A DNA stretch of 32,286 nt from Clostridia bacterium (lineage in GTDB: Bacteria; Bacillota; Clostridia; Oscillospirales; CAG-272), in NCBI GenBank assembly GCA_017621475.1, contig JAGATA010000004.1, forward strand, positions 1 to 32,286. The letters are read 5' to 3'. The number at the start of each line of letters is the position of its first letter. Within the stretch, counting starts at the first letter, position 1. The notes under the pieces are model-generated. The model was not told the origin of the DNA. It made no database searches and saw only the letters and a list, made by a program, of their open reading frames with translations. Shown one piece after another: positions 22,816 to 31,154 of this stretch. A program made the position numbers and the translations under genes.

Positions 22816-23505
22816 TTACATAAAAAGACAGAGTAGAATTGGGAAGAATATGGCGGGGATATAATCCATAAGCTTGAGCTTTGTAATGCCGAGCATATTG
22901 AGCGCGATACCAACGATAAGAAGCGAACCGACAGCGGTCATTTCCGTTATCATATAGGCGGTAAGCACTTCGCCAAGCGCATAGGAGATAAGAGTTATCG
23001 TTCCCTGATACAAGAAGAGCGCAGGGGCGGAAAGGAATACGCCGGGGCCCATCGTTGCGGCATAAATAACGGAGCTTACACCATCGAGTGTGGATTTCGC
23101 GAAGAGAATGCTGTTATCGCCGTTGATACCGGATTGTATAGAACCCGTGACTGACATTGCACCAACGCAGAAAAGCAGAAAACTTTGCACAAAAGCAGCG
23201 CCGAAAGTGGAATTTTCTCCGCCCTTTTTGGAGAATTTCTTTTCAAGCTTCTCTCCAAGGCGGTGTATTTTGCCGTCGAGGTCCAGAAGTGTTCCGACTA
23301 TTGCGCCAAGCACCATTGAAAGTATCATTACAAGCGGATTTGTACATTCAAGTGCGCCGTCTATGCCGATATAAAGCACGCAGAGCGCAACACCGAGAAC
23401 GACTGCATCGCCAACTTTTTTGGGAAGTATCTTCTTGAAAAGTAAGCCCACTATAGTGCCGACGATTACCGTTATTACATTTACTATTGTACCAAGTCCT
23501 ATCAT
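22816..23505 (-). CDS. DUF554 family membrane protein
   Basis: This 229-residue protein is almost entirely hydrophobic, with about six to seven membrane helices. It starts MIGLGTIVNVITVIVGTIVG and carries the family's Gly-rich stretches SVTGSIQSGINGD and STLDGVSSVIYAATMGPGVF. DUF554 (YdfK-like) proteins are predicted transporters or membrane proteins of unknown function; length agrees with the family. The start is ATG at 23503-23505 with GAGGTGA upstream; the 38-residue extension to 23619 lies over the divergent deo promoter and is rejected. It sits upstream of the alpha/beta hydrolase on the same strand, with a terminator between them. Confidence 0.88.
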   Translation of the reverse strand: MIGLGTIVNVITVIVGTIVGLLFKKILPKKVGDAVVLGVALCVLYIGIDGALECTNPLVMILSMVLGAIVGTLLDLDGKIHRLGEKLEKKFSKKGGENSTFGAAFVQSFLLFCVGAMSVTGSIQSGINGDNSILFAKSTLDGVSSVIYAATMGPGVFLSAPALFLYQGTITLISYALGEVLTAYMITEMTAVGSLLIVGIALNMLGITKLKLMDYIPAIFFPILLCLFM

Positions 23506-23612
23506 AAAAATCACCTCAAATAAAAAAACGAGATTATTGTAGCACTTACGATGGAAAAAATCAATATAAATATGAATAAATTGTGCATTTTTATTCAAGA
23601 TGAAGATTTGCG

Positions 23613-23641
23613 TTGACATCTGTAATAAAAAAAGTTAGAAT
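23613..23641 (+). promoter_or_regulatory. Promoter of the deo nucleoside-salvage operon
   Basis: A perfect TTGACA (23613-23618) is separated by 17 bp from TAGAAT (23636-23641), about 34 bp before the deoC ATG. No DeoR or CytR gene is in the window, and no clear operator palindrome was found. Confidence 0.8.
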
Positions 23642-23675
23642 TATAATATAAGTAAATATAACGGAGGCAATAATT

Positions 23676-24374
23676 ATGGCTGAAATTACTGTAAAAGAAA
23701 TTCTTTCAAAAACAGACCACACGCTTCTTTTTCAAGGCGCAACGTGGGAACAGATAAAAGCGATATGTGACGATGGTATCAAATATGAAACGGCATCTGT
23801 TTGTATTCCGCCGAGCTTTGTGAAAAAGGCTTCAAAATATGTTGAAGGGAAGCTTAAAATATGCACGGTCATCGGGTTTCCCAATGGGTATAGTACAACG
23901 GCTGTAAAATGCTTTGAAACGGAAGACGCTGTATCAAACGGTGCCGATGAGATCGATATGGTTATAAATATCGGTATGGTAAAGGAAAAGAAATACGGCG
24001 AGGTCCTTGGCGAAATAAATGCCGTTAAAAAAGCGTGCAAGGGAAAACTACTTAAAGTTATCATAGAAACCTGCCTTCTTACAGAAGATGAAAAGATAAT
24101 GCTTTCCAAAATAGTTTCTATGTCCCACGCGGATTACATCAAAACTTCCACAGGATTTTCCACGGGCGGCGCTACTAAAGAAGATGTGGAGCTTTTTGCA
24201 AAATACACAAATAGCGATACAAAAATAAAAGCGGCAGGCGGAATTGCCTCTCTTGATGACGCACGCGATTTTATCCGATTGGGTGCAGACAGGCTCGGCA
24301 CAAGCAGGATCGTAAAAACAGTAAAACAAACGGAGGAAAATGAAAATGGCGAAATATCCGACACCTCATATTGA
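23676..24374 (+). CDS. deoC: Deoxyribose-phosphate aldolase
   Basis: This 232-residue class I aldolase splits 2-deoxyribose-5-phosphate into glyceraldehyde-3-phosphate and acetaldehyde. The Schiff-base lysine is K156 in [16 protein letters not shown]. The relay lysine K185 sits in KIKAAGGI and the catalytic Asp lies in [10 protein letters not shown] (91-100). CTVIGFPNG (63-71) is a family signature. GGAGG lies 9 nt before the ATG. It is the first gene of the salvage operon. Its last 29 nt overlap the deoD start region in another frame, so the C-terminal tail (after about 215) is likely shaped by that overlap. It disposes of the deoxyribose-5-phosphate made by deoB. Confidence 0.96.
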   Translation: MAEITVKEILSKTDHTLLFQGATWEQIKAICDDGIKYETASVCIPPSFVKKASKYVEGKLKICTVIGFPNGYSTTAVKCFETEDAVSNGADEIDMVINIGMVKEKKYGEVLGEINAVKKACKGKLLKVIIETCLLTEDEKIMLSKIVSMSHADYIKTSTGFSTGGATKEDVELFAKYTNSDTKIKAAGGIASLDDARDFIRLGADRLGTSRIVKTVKQTEENENGEISDTSY

Positions 24375-25074
24375 TGCAACACCCGAAGATTTCGGAAAGA
24401 CCGTGCTTATGCCCGGAGACCCGAAGCGTTCGGAATTTATTGCGAAAAATTTTTTTGAAAATGCGCGCCTTGTAAACGATATACGCGGGGTAAAAGGCTA
24501 TACGGGCTTTTACAAAGGTGAAAAAGTGAGCGTTATGGCAAGCGGTATGGGCATACCGTCTATCGGTATTTACAGCTACGAGCTTTACAACTTTTTTGAT
24601 GTGAAAAATATTATAAGAATAGGCTCTGCGGGAACTATAAGGAAAGATGTAAACATTCGCGACCTCGCTTTTGCAATGACAGCTTCCACAAACTCCGCTT
24701 TTGGCGCACAGTACGGACTTCCCGGCACTTACGCGCCCTGCGCGGATTATAAGCTGCTTTCCACGGCTGTGGAGGAGGCGAAAAAGCTTGGCGCGACGTA
24801 TCACGTGGGCAATATGCTCTCTGCCGACACTTATTACGATGACGACCCGCACTGTCTTGACAAATGGGCGAAGATGGGCATTCTCGCGGTGGAAATGGAG
24901 GCGGCAGGTCTTTATATGACGGCAGCCCGCGCAGGTAAACGCGCTCTTGCCGTTTGCACAATCTCCAACAGCATCCTCACGGGTGAAGAAATGCCGCCCG
25001 AGGATAGAGAAACGACGTTTACACAGATGATAGAAACGGCACTCAACACAGCCGTTATGATGAACAAGAACTAA
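24346..25074 (+). CDS. deoD: Purine-nucleoside phosphorylase, DeoD type
   Basis: This 242-residue hexameric-type PNP splits purine (deoxy)nucleosides with phosphate into base and (deoxy)ribose-1-phosphate. Phosphate-site residues appear in [10 protein letters not shown] (22-31) and GSAGT (93-97). VEMEAAGLY (182-190) carries the ribose-binding Glu. The loop that in E. coli DeoD holds the general-acid Asp204 (VSDHI) reads ISNSI here, i.e. N208, which may alter base preference. ATG at 24346 is chosen because GGAGG is 9 nt away; the ATG at 24340 is too close to it. It overlaps deoC by 29 nt. About 50 bp with a small hairpin (25085-25106) separates it from deoB. Confidence 0.95.
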   Translation: MAKYPTPHIDATPEDFGKTVLMPGDPKRSEFIAKNFFENARLVNDIRGVKGYTGFYKGEKVSVMASGMGIPSIGIYSYELYNFFDVKNIIRIGSAGTIRKDVNIRDLAFAMTASTNSAFGAQYGLPGTYAPCADYKLLSTAVEEAKKLGATYHVGNMLSADTYYDDDPHCLDKWAKMGILAVEMEAAGLYMTAARAGKRALAVCTISNSILTGEEMPPEDRETTFTQMIETALNTAVMMNKN

Positions 25075-25124
25075 AACTATAAAAGACGGCGCGCTTTTGC
25101 GCCATCTGCAAAGGTGGGAACTTT

Positions 25125-26297
25125 ATGAAAAGATTATTTCTTATCGTGTTGGACAGCGTTGGAATCGGTGCGCTTCCCGATGCGGCAAGGTTTGGGGACA
25201 TGGGTGCCGATACTATGGGACATATTTCAAAGTCCGAAAAGTTTGATATTCCCAATCTTTGTGCGCTCGGTATCGGCAATATAGAGGGGCTCGGCTACCT
25301 TGGTGCGGCAGAAAAGCCGAAGGCTTCTTACGGAAAGTGCGCGGAAAGCTCCCTTGGCAAGGACACGACCATCGGTCATTGGGAAATAGCCGGTATTATT
25401 TCGCAAGAGCCGCTTCCCACATATCCCGACGGATTTCCCGCGGAGGTGATGGAAGCGTTTGAAAAGGCAACGGGCAGAAAAACTCTTTGCAACAAGCCGT
25501 ATTCCGGCACGGAGGTTATAAAAGACTTTGGCGAAGAGCATCTTCGCACGGGTGCGCTTATCGTTTATACCTCGGCAGACAGCGTTTTTCAGATAGCGGC
25601 ACACGAGGATATAGTTCCCACGGAAACGCTTTATGAATATTGCCGCGCGGCGCGTAAAATTCTTTGCGGGAAGCACGGCGTGGGCAGGGTTATCGCTCGT
25701 CCGTTTAAAGGCGAGGCCGGAAACTTTGCAAGAACTGCAAACAGGCGCGATTTCTCTCTTGAACCGTATGGAGTTACGATGCTCGATATTCTCAAAGAAA
25801 AAGGATTTGACGTTATCGGCGTTGGAAAGATAAGCGATATTTTTGCGGGCAGAGGTATTACACGTGCCGTTCTTTCCCACGGAAACGAAGAATGTATGAA
25901 TGCTTCGATGGAGCTTTCACAAGAAGATTTTAACGGGCTTTGCTTTATAAATCTTGTGGATTTTGATATGAAATACGGTCACCGCAACGACGTGGACGGC
26001 TATGCCGCGGCCCTTTCTTCTTTTGATGCGTGGCTTCCTTCATTCATGGAAAATATGCGCGATGACGATATGCTCATCATAACCGCTGACCACGGTTGCG
26101 ACCCCGGCGATGTGAGCACAGACCACACACGCGAATATACGCCGCTTCTTGTTTGGGGCAAAAAATTCAGCTTTGCGGATCTCGGTACAAGGAAAAGTTT
26201 TGCAGATATAGCGGCAACGGTACTTGAATATTTCGGCTTACAGGGCGGTGTTTCGGGTAAAAGCTTTTATTCGGAGATCGGAGGCAAAAATGACTGA
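25125..26297 (+). CDS. deoB: Phosphopentomutase
   Basis: This 390-residue alkaline-phosphatase-superfamily mutase converts (deoxy)ribose-1-phosphate to the 5-phosphate. Metal and active-site residues are visible: D10 in IVLDSVGIGALPDA, the phospho-acceptor T81 in GKDTTIGHWE, D281 and H286 in NLVDFDMKYGHR, D322/H323 in TADHGCDP, and H334 in STDHTREYTP. The cap domain (about 100-215) includes RVIARPFKGEAGNFARTANR. Normal length. AAAGGTGG sits upstream of the ATG. It links the phosphorylases (deoD, pdp) to deoC. Its last 8 nt overlap cdd, so translation is probably coupled. Confidence 0.96.
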   Translation: MKRLFLIVLDSVGIGALPDAARFGDMGADTMGHISKSEKFDIPNLCALGIGNIEGLGYLGAAEKPKASYGKCAESSLGKDTTIGHWEIAGIISQEPLPTYPDGFPAEVMEAFEKATGRKTLCNKPYSGTEVIKDFGEEHLRTGALIVYTSADSVFQIAAHEDIVPTETLYEYCRAARKILCGKHGVGRVIARPFKGEAGNFARTANRRDFSLEPYGVTMLDILKEKGFDVIGVGKISDIFAGRGITRAVLSHGNEECMNASMELSQEDFNGLCFINLVDFDMKYGHRNDVDGYAAALSSFDAWLPSFMENMRDDDMLIITADHGCDPGDVSTDHTREYTPLLVWGKKFSFADLGTRKSFADIAATVLEYFGLQGGVSGKSFYSEIGGKND

Positions 26298-26694
26298 CAG
26301 AGAACTTGTTTCCATAGCGCTTGACGCTATGAAAAACGCATACGCGCCATACTCGCGCTGCCTTGTCGGTGCGGCACTTCTTTGTGATGATGGAAGTGTA
26401 TTTTCGGGTTGTAATGTGGAAAACGCTTCCTTCGGTGCGACCAACTGTGCAGAGCGTACGGCGGTATTCAAAGCCGTGAGCGAGGGAAAAAGAAAATTTA
26501 CTGCTGTTGCCGTTGTCGGCGGCAAGAACGGAAATGTTATTGAAACATTTCCTCCTTGCGGTATCTGCCGCCAGGTCTTATCCGAATTTGCGGCGAAAGA
26601 TATGCGTGTTATTCTTTTCGACGGTGAAAAAGTTTATACACTCAATTTTTTTGATATGTTGCCTTTTTCGTTTACTATCGATAACGTGAAATGA
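26290..26694 (+). CDS. cdd: Cytidine deaminase
   Basis: This 134-residue homotetrameric-type zinc deaminase converts cytidine and deoxycytidine to uridine and deoxyuridine, feeding pdp next door. The zinc ligands are C53 in NCAERTA, with catalytic E55, and C90 and C93 in PPCGICRQVLSEF. CNVENASFGA (41-50) binds the ribose. I use the ATG at 26290, inside the deoB 3' end, because GGAGG is 5 nt upstream and homology starts there; an upstream in-frame start at 26224 would be fully within deoB. Confidence 0.95.
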   Translation: MTDRELVSIALDAMKNAYAPYSRCLVGAALLCDDGSVFSGCNVENASFGATNCAERTAVFKAVSEGKRKFTAVAVVGGKNGNVIETFPPCGICRQVLSEFAAKDMRVILFDGEKVYTLNFFDMLPFSFTIDNVK

Positions 26695-26703
26695 GGTGAG
26701 AAC

Positions 26704-28005
26704 GTGCAGATGACAGGGCTTATTCGCAAAAAGCGCGATGGAATTGCGCTTTCGCGCGAAGAAATAAAATATATGGTGGAAGGCTTTACTGCGGGGGATA
26801 TACCCGATTATCAGATGTCAGCTTTCTGTATGGCGGTAATATTCAATGGTATGACTGACGAGGAGACGGTTGCCCTTACGGAAGAAATAGCGCATTCGGG
26901 AGAGATGCTGGATCTTTCCTGCTTTAGCTCTCTTTCCGTGGATAAGCACAGCACGGGCGGCGTTGGGGATAAAACTTCGCTTATCGTAGGACCCATTGTG
27001 GCTTCCTGCGGCGGCGTTTTTGCAAAAATGTCGGGCAGGGGGCTTGGCCACACGGGCGGTACGGTGGATAAGCTTGAAGCTATCGCGGGATACCGCACCT
27101 CTCTTGAAAAAGATGAATTTTTCTCTCAAGCACAGCGCATCGGAATAGCTCTTATAGGGCAGACGGGAAACCTTACGCCTGCGGATAAGAAACTTTACGC
27201 TTTGCGCGACGTAACGGATACGGTGGATTCCATTCCGCTTATCGTTTCCAGCATTATGAGCAAAAAGCTTGCGGCGGGTGCGAAAAACATCGTGCTTGAC
27301 GTCAAGTGCGGAAGCGGCGCTTTTATGAAGGATATAGAAAGCGCGCGCACCTTGGCGCAAAAGATGGTTGACATCGGCAGAGCCTGCGGAAGAAATATGT
27401 CCGCGGTCATAAGCGATATGGATGTGCCGCTTGGATTTGCTATAGGAAACTCCCTTGAAGTAAAAGAGGCAATAGCACTTCTCAAAGGGGCGGATATACC
27501 TGATCTTAGGAGAATATGCCTTGCACTTTCTGCGGAGCTTATTGCAATGATACGTGAAGTTTCCGTTGAGGAAGCTTATAAGATAGCAGAAACCGCGCTT
27601 GATTCGGGTGCGGCTCTTGCCAAAATGAAGGAATGGATAAGTGCCCAGGGCGGCGACGTTTCATTGATAGATGATACGGATAAATTCCCGAAAGCAAGCG
27701 TTGTTTATGAGCTTCGCTGTGAAAAGGACGGCTATATAGCCCATATGAATGCGGAGCTTATCGGAAGGGCGGCGTGCGACCTTGGTGCAGGACGAAAGAC
27801 GAAGGCGGATAATATAGATCATTCTGCGGGCATCGTGCTTTGCAAAAAAACGGGCGACTTTGTAAAACAAGGTGAAATGATTGCCATTTTCCATACTTCG
27901 GATAAAGTAAAACTTGAAGACGCAAAAAATATCTTTATGCAATCTCTTGAATTTTCCGAAGAAAATAGAGTAGACAACGCTCTTATTCTCGATATTATAA
28001 GATAA
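26704..28005 (+). CDS. pdp: Pyrimidine-nucleoside phosphorylase
   Basis: This 433-residue member of the thymidine/pyrimidine phosphorylase family splits uridine, deoxyuridine and thymidine with phosphate. The phosphate site is KHSTGGVGDKTS (81-92). The base-binding residues R168, S183 and K187 lie in LRDVT and IVSSIMSKK. SGRGLGHTGGTVDK (110-123) completes the signature, and the C-terminal alpha/beta lobe (about 335-433) is present. It matches the PyNP type of Firmicutes. The start is GTG at 26704, 7 nt after GAGG; an ATG at 26710 is the alternative. It follows cdd by 9 bp and ends the operon at a hairpin. Confidence 0.95.
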   Translation: MQMTGLIRKKRDGIALSREEIKYMVEGFTAGDIPDYQMSAFCMAVIFNGMTDEETVALTEEIAHSGEMLDLSCFSSLSVDKHSTGGVGDKTSLIVGPIVASCGGVFAKMSGRGLGHTGGTVDKLEAIAGYRTSLEKDEFFSQAQRIGIALIGQTGNLTPADKKLYALRDVTDTVDSIPLIVSSIMSKKLAAGAKNIVLDVKCGSGAFMKDIESARTLAQKMVDIGRACGRNMSAVISDMDVPLGFAIGNSLEVKEAIALLKGADIPDLRRICLALSAELIAMIREVSVEEAYKIAETALDSGAALAKMKEWISAQGGDVSLIDDTDKFPKASVVYELRCEKDGYIAHMNAELIGRAACDLGAGRKTKADNIDHSAGIVLCKKTGDFVKQGEMIAIFHTSDKVKLEDAKNIFMQSLEFSEENRVDNALILDIIR

Positions 28006-28010
28006 GACAT

Positions 28011-28042
28011 TTCGGCGTGCGTTTTGCACGCCGAAAAATTCT
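28011..28042 (+). terminator. Terminator of the deo operon
   Basis: A perfect 10-bp stem TTCGGCGTGC/GCACGCCGAA (28011-28020, 28026-28035) has a 5-nt loop. The downstream tract is only modestly T-rich (AAATTCTT). Confidence 0.75.
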
Positions 28043-28084
28043 TCTGAGCAAATTCTTTATTTATAAGAAAAAATAATATTTCTC

Positions 28085-28113
28085 TTGCAAAATCAAAAAT
28101 GATGTGATATAAT
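28085..28113 (+). promoter_or_regulatory. Promoter of the SRP RNA gene
   Basis: TTGCAA (28085-28090) is separated by 17 bp from a perfect TATAAT (28108-28113), with TG at -15/-14. The predicted start is near 28120, leaving about 25 nt of 5' leader to be trimmed. Confidence 0.78.
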
Positions 28114-28144
28114 CTTACAGTAACCTATTTAAGGTTGCGTTAAA

Positions 28145-28454
28145 TAAGCGAGATATGAAATCAGGCCATACCGGCCGGGGAACTAGCGGTGCCTTGTACC
28201 TGCAATCCGCTACAGCAGGGGTTATTTCCAATTACGAGGGATGTGTTTGTGTGGTCAAGCCGCGCACACTCTCCGTGATGACGGACGGGTCCCGCGCAAC
28301 AGACGGTTGTGAACCATGTCAGGTGGGGAACCAAGCAGCATTAAGCAATTTAGTCTGTGTGCCGTGGGTCAGCCTGTCCCGAACGGGGAATGCGAACAGC
28401 GCACATAAATTCATTTCGAATTTTGGTGTATGGTCTGATTTTGTACCTCGCTTA
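28145..28454 (+). ncRNA. ffs: Signal recognition particle RNA, large Firmicute type
   Basis: The 475-bp gene-free stretch 28006-28480 is filled by this RNA. The ends pair, TAAGCGAG (28145-28152) with CTCGCTTA (28447-28454). The Alu-type domain is recognisable from GGCCGGGGAACTAGCGGTGCC and CTGCAATCCGCTACAGCAGG. The S domain holds GTCAGGTGG-GGAA-CCAAGCAGC, i.e. helix 8 with a GGAA tetraloop and the symmetric loop bound by Ffh; the two G-C pairs next to the loop are flipped relative to the common GGTCC-GGAA-GGAAG form. About 310 nt, within reach of the roughly 270-nt Bacillus scRNA. A T-rich tract (28459-28465) follows, and dnaX starts 27 nt after the 3' helix, as in Bacillus. Confidence 0.93.
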
Positions 28455-28480
28455 AATTGTTTTTTGGAGGAGGCAGAGTA

Positions 28481-30136
28481 ATGCATCAGGCTCTTTACAG
28501 GAAGTGGCGTCCGAAAACCTTTGCGGATGTTTACGGGCAGGATCATATAACCTCTGTACTTAAAAGCGAGGTTTCTACGGGTAAGATAAGTCACGCATAT
28601 ATCTTCTGCGGTCCGCGAGGAACGGGTAAAACAACGTGCGCGAAGATAATTTCCCGTGCGGTCAACTGCGAACATCCCGTGGATGGAAACCCTTGCGGCG
28701 TATGTGATGCTTGCCGTTCCGTTGAGGAGGGCAGAGCGACCGACGTTATGGAGATGGACGCAGCGAGCAACAACGGTGTTGATAACGTGCGCGATATCCG
28801 CGACGGTGTTGCGTACAGCCCGGCAGATCTGAAATATAAAGTTTATATAATCGATGAAGTGCATATGCTTTCCACGGCGGCGTTCAACGCGCTTCTTAAA
28901 ACGCTCGAAGAACCTCCGGAATACGTTATATTCATCCTTGCTACAACAGAGATAAATAAGATTCCCGCAACGGTGCTTTCGCGCTGCCAACGCTTCGATT
29001 TCCACAGGGTTTCTTCCGAGGTAATTGCAAAGCGCCTTCGCGTTGTTTGCGAGGGTGAAGGGATCGATGCTGACGATGATGCGCTCCTGCTTATTGCGGA
29101 TCTTGCACAGGGCGCGTTCCGCGATGCACTCAATATGCTGGAATATTGCTCCGGCGCAGGCGGAAAGATTACGGAAAAGAGCGCAAGTGAGCTGCTTGGC
29201 GCAAGCTCTGCGGAGCTTCTTTGCAGAATGGCAGAGAATATTGCAAAGCGTGATGTTTCCGAAGCTCTTGCTATGGTGGCTAAGCTTTCCTCTACTTCGC
29301 GCGATATACTTGTTTATTGGCGCGAGCTTATAAGCTTTTTCCGCAATATGCTCGTTTACGCAAGCACTCGCGGGCATATCAAAAAGGATAGCTTTACCGC
29401 GCGCGCAGGCGATCAATATACTGTGCCGCGTATTATGCAGGTGCTCGGAGTTTTCTGCACAGCGGAAGAAAATATGATGCGCACACCTGCCTCCGCGCGC
29501 CTTTTTGCGGAGATGGCGCTTGTGCGCGTTTGCGATGAAACTATGGGAAGTGATACTGATGCGCTTCTTATCCGTATTGCCGAGCTTGAAAAGAAGCTGG
29601 AAGCGCTTACTTCCGGCAAAATTGCAATAGTTCCAAGCGCTCCATCGGCGTTTGAGGAAGCCCCGCTTCCCGATGATGCTCCTCCGATTTGGGAAGACGA
29701 AAATGCGCCCATACCCATGGTAGACGCGCAAATCCCTACGCTACCTGACGATGTACCCGTTCGCAAGGCAGAGTCTGCTCCTAAACCCAAGGCAGAGCAA
29801 AAGCCTCCGGAAGAAAAGAAGCCCGCGCCTGTGCGCGCTGTCAGCCTTCGCGGTTTTGCGGACGTTATAAAAAAGCTTGAGGCGGCAGAACCATCTCTTG
29901 CTTCATTTATGATAGGTTCTACAGCCGTTGAAAAGGGCGGTAAGCTCTATATCTACCTTGATTCGGATTTTGCGGCACAATTTGTGTCCGAAGACGGACG
30001 AAAAGAAGTTATCTCCCGCACAATAGCTCAAGTGCTCGGTAAAAATTACGATACAAACATAATTATGCCCGTATGTGCCGAGGAAGAAACGGAAGAGTAT
30101 GATGCGGTTGATGAACTTATTGAACCAAGTAAATAA
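28481..30136 (+). CDS. dnaX: DNA polymerase III subunit gamma/tau
   Basis: This 551-residue clamp-loader ATPase loads the sliding clamp. It has Walker A GPRGTGKT (44-51), a zinc finger with C63, C72, C75 and C78, Walker B DEVH (125-128), sensor ATTE (154-157) and the arginine-finger motif SRC (167-169). The AAA+ lid and collar extend to about 365, followed by a Pro/Glu-rich linker (about 385-450) and a small C-terminal domain (about 455-551). ATG at 28481 is preceded by GGAGGAGG; the 8-residue extension from 28457 lies in the SRP RNA tail. At 29869-29875 a slippery A AAA AAG followed by an immediate -1 stop may yield a shorter gamma-like form of about 466 residues. ebfC and recR follow. Confidence 0.97.
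   Translation: MHQALYRKWRPKTFADVYGQDHITSVLKSEVSTGKISHAYIFCGPRGTGKTTCAKIISRAVNCEHPVDGNPCGVCDACRSVEEGRATDVMEMDAASNNGVDNVRDIRDGVAYSPADLKYKVYIIDEVHMLSTAAFNALLKTLEEPPEYVIFILATTEINKIPATVLSRCQRFDFHRVSSEVIAKRLRVVCEGEGIDADDDALLLIADLAQGAFRDALNMLEYCSGAGGKITEKSASELLGASSAELLCRMAENIAKRDVSEALAMVAKLSSTSRDILVYWRELISFFRNMLVYASTRGHIKKDSFTARAGDQYTVPRIMQVLGVFCTAEENMMRTPASARLFAEMALVRVCDETMGSDTDALLIRIAELEKKLEALTSGKIAIVPSAPSAFEEAPLPDDAPPIWEDENAPIPMVDAQIPTLPDDVPVRKAESAPKPKAEQKPPEEKKPAPVRAVSLRGFADVIKKLEAAEPSLASFMIGSTAVEKGGKLYIYLDSDFAAQFVSEDGRKEVISRTIAQVLGKNYDTNIIMPVCAEEETEEYDAVDELIEPSK
29869..29930 (+). other. Candidate -1 programmed frameshift element in dnaX
   Basis: The zero frame reads ATA AAA AAG CTT GAG, so the heptamer A AAA AAG (29869-29875) is in the slippery phase. 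A -1 slip gives GCT then TGA (29878-29880), ending translation after about 466 residues. Seven nt downstream a hairpin can form: CGGC (29883-29886) plus AGAACC (29887-29892) with GGTTCT (29915-29920) plus GCCG (29924-29927), around a 22-nt loop. This copies the arrangement of the E. coli dnaX site, but no clear upstream Shine-Dalgarno-like stimulator is seen. Confidence 0.55.
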
Positions 30137-30166
30137 TTAAGTTTTATATATAAAGGAGATTTTCAA

Positions 30167-30505
30167 ATGAAAGCTATTTTGCCGAAAGGCCCCTCTATGA
30201 ACGAAATGCTCAAACAGGCACAGAAGATGCAGGAAGATGTTGCAAAACTTCAGGCAGAGCTTGAAGAACGCGAATACGATATTTCCGCAGGCGGCGGCGC
30301 CGTAAATATAAAGATAAACGGTAAAAAAGAGATTCTTACTCTTGACATCGCACCCGAAATCGTTGACCCTGACGATGTTGAAACACTTTCCGATATTCTC
30401 ATCGCCGCTGTTAACGAAGCTATTACTCGCGTTGAAAAAACGGCTGACGAAGAAATGGGCAAGATCACAGGCGGTATGCCCGGTTTTCCCGGAATGCCTT
30501 TCTGA
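30167..30505 (+). CDS. YbaB/EbfC family nucleoid-associated protein
   Basis: This 112-residue small DNA-binding protein forms a dimer of the YbaB fold. An amphipathic helix (MNEMLKQAQKMQEDVAKLQA) precedes strands with the family's AGGGAVNIKINGKKEI, then IAPEIVDPDDVETLSDILIA and a long C-terminal helix. A Gly/Met/Pro-rich tail (GGMPGFPGMPF) is typical of Firmicutes. It binds DNA as a nucleoid-associated protein. AAAGGAG lies 8 nt before the ATG. Its place between dnaX and recR is conserved across bacteria, and 14 bp separate it from recR. Confidence 0.95.
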   Translation: MKAILPKGPSMNEMLKQAQKMQEDVAKLQAELEEREYDISAGGGAVNIKINGKKEILTLDIAPEIVDPDDVETLSDILIAAVNEAITRVEKTADEEMGKITGGMPGFPGMPF

Positions 30506-30519
30506 GCAGAGGTTTTTGA

Positions 30520-31116
30520 ATGGAATACGTTCTCCCTCTCCAAAGGCTTATTGAAAAGTTTTGCACGCTTCGCGGTGTAGGATATAAGACGGCGGTAAGA
30601 TATGCTTTCTCTGTGCTGGATATGAGCGAGGAGGAGGCGGCGGAGTTTGCGGGTGCCATAATTTCCGCAAAGCAAGATATACACCCTTGCGAGGTTTGCG
30701 GTAACCTTTCCGATGGGGAAGAGTGCAGTATATGCTCCGATGCGGCAAGAGATAAAGGCGTTATCTGCGTTGTGGAAGATACGCGCGCAGTTATGGCTCT
30801 TGAAAAGGTGAAGGAATTTAACGGTCTTTATCACGTTTTGGGCGGTGTTATTTCCCCAATGAACAACGTCGGCCCCGAACAGCTCCGTATAAAAGAGCTT
30901 CTTTCGCGCATATCAACAGGAGATGTGCGCGAGCTTATTATTGCCACAAACCCGAATATTGAAGGTGAGACGACGGCTATGTACATATCAAAGCTTGTGG
31001 CTCCTCTCGGTATAAAGGTAACTCGCCTTGCTTACGGCGTACCCGTAGGTGCCGACCTTGAATATGCAGATGAAATGACGCTTATGCGTGCTCTCGATGG
31101 CAGAAGACAGATATGA
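30520..31116 (+). CDS. recR: Recombination mediator RecR
   Basis: This 198-residue RecR acts with RecF/RecO to load RecA at gaps. It has an N-terminal helix-hairpin-helix (LRGVGYKTAVRYAF, 17-30), a zinc finger with C57, C60, C69 and C72, a Toprim domain starting ICVVEDTRAVMALEK (82-96), and a C-terminal Walker-like region ATNPNIEGETTAMYI followed by RLAYGVPVGADLEYAD. Full length. AGAGG precedes the ATG. It is the last gene of the dnaX-ebfC-recR unit, closed by a strong terminator. Confidence 0.97.
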   Translation: MEYVLPLQRLIEKFCTLRGVGYKTAVRYAFSVLDMSEEEAAEFAGAIISAKQDIHPCEVCGNLSDGEECSICSDAARDKGVICVVEDTRAVMALEKVKEFNGLYHVLGGVISPMNNVGPEQLRIKELLSRISTGDVRELIIATNPNIEGETTAMYISKLVAPLGIKVTRLAYGVPVGADLEYADEMTLMRALDGRRQI

Positions 31117-31123
31117 TAATTTC

Positions 31124-31154
31124 AAAAAAGTGTGCTTTGGCACACTTTTTTCTT
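31124..31154 (+). terminator. Terminator of the dnaX-ebfC-recR unit
   Basis: A perfect 12-bp stem, arms 31124-31135 and 31140-31151, has loop TTTG and a T6CTTT tail. Confidence 0.92.

Noticed and set aside
22665..22913. N-terminal extension of the alpha/beta hydrolase by 83 residues
   Set aside because: It crosses the DUF554 stop and terminator and shows no alpha/beta hydrolase sequence; homology starts at MDIQLNYIE.
23642..23647. Perfect TATAAT downstream of the deo TTGACA
   Set aside because: It is 23 bp from the -35, too far; TAGAAT at 17 bp is the better -10.
28155..28481. Plus-strand frame of 108 codons before dnaX
   Set aside because: It runs through the SRP RNA, whose structure and conserved motifs explain the sequence.
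28319..29731. Long minus-strand open frame of 470 codons
   Set aside because: It is antisense to the SRP RNA and dnaX and its protein is Arg/His/Cys-rich noise typical of reverse-strand shadows.
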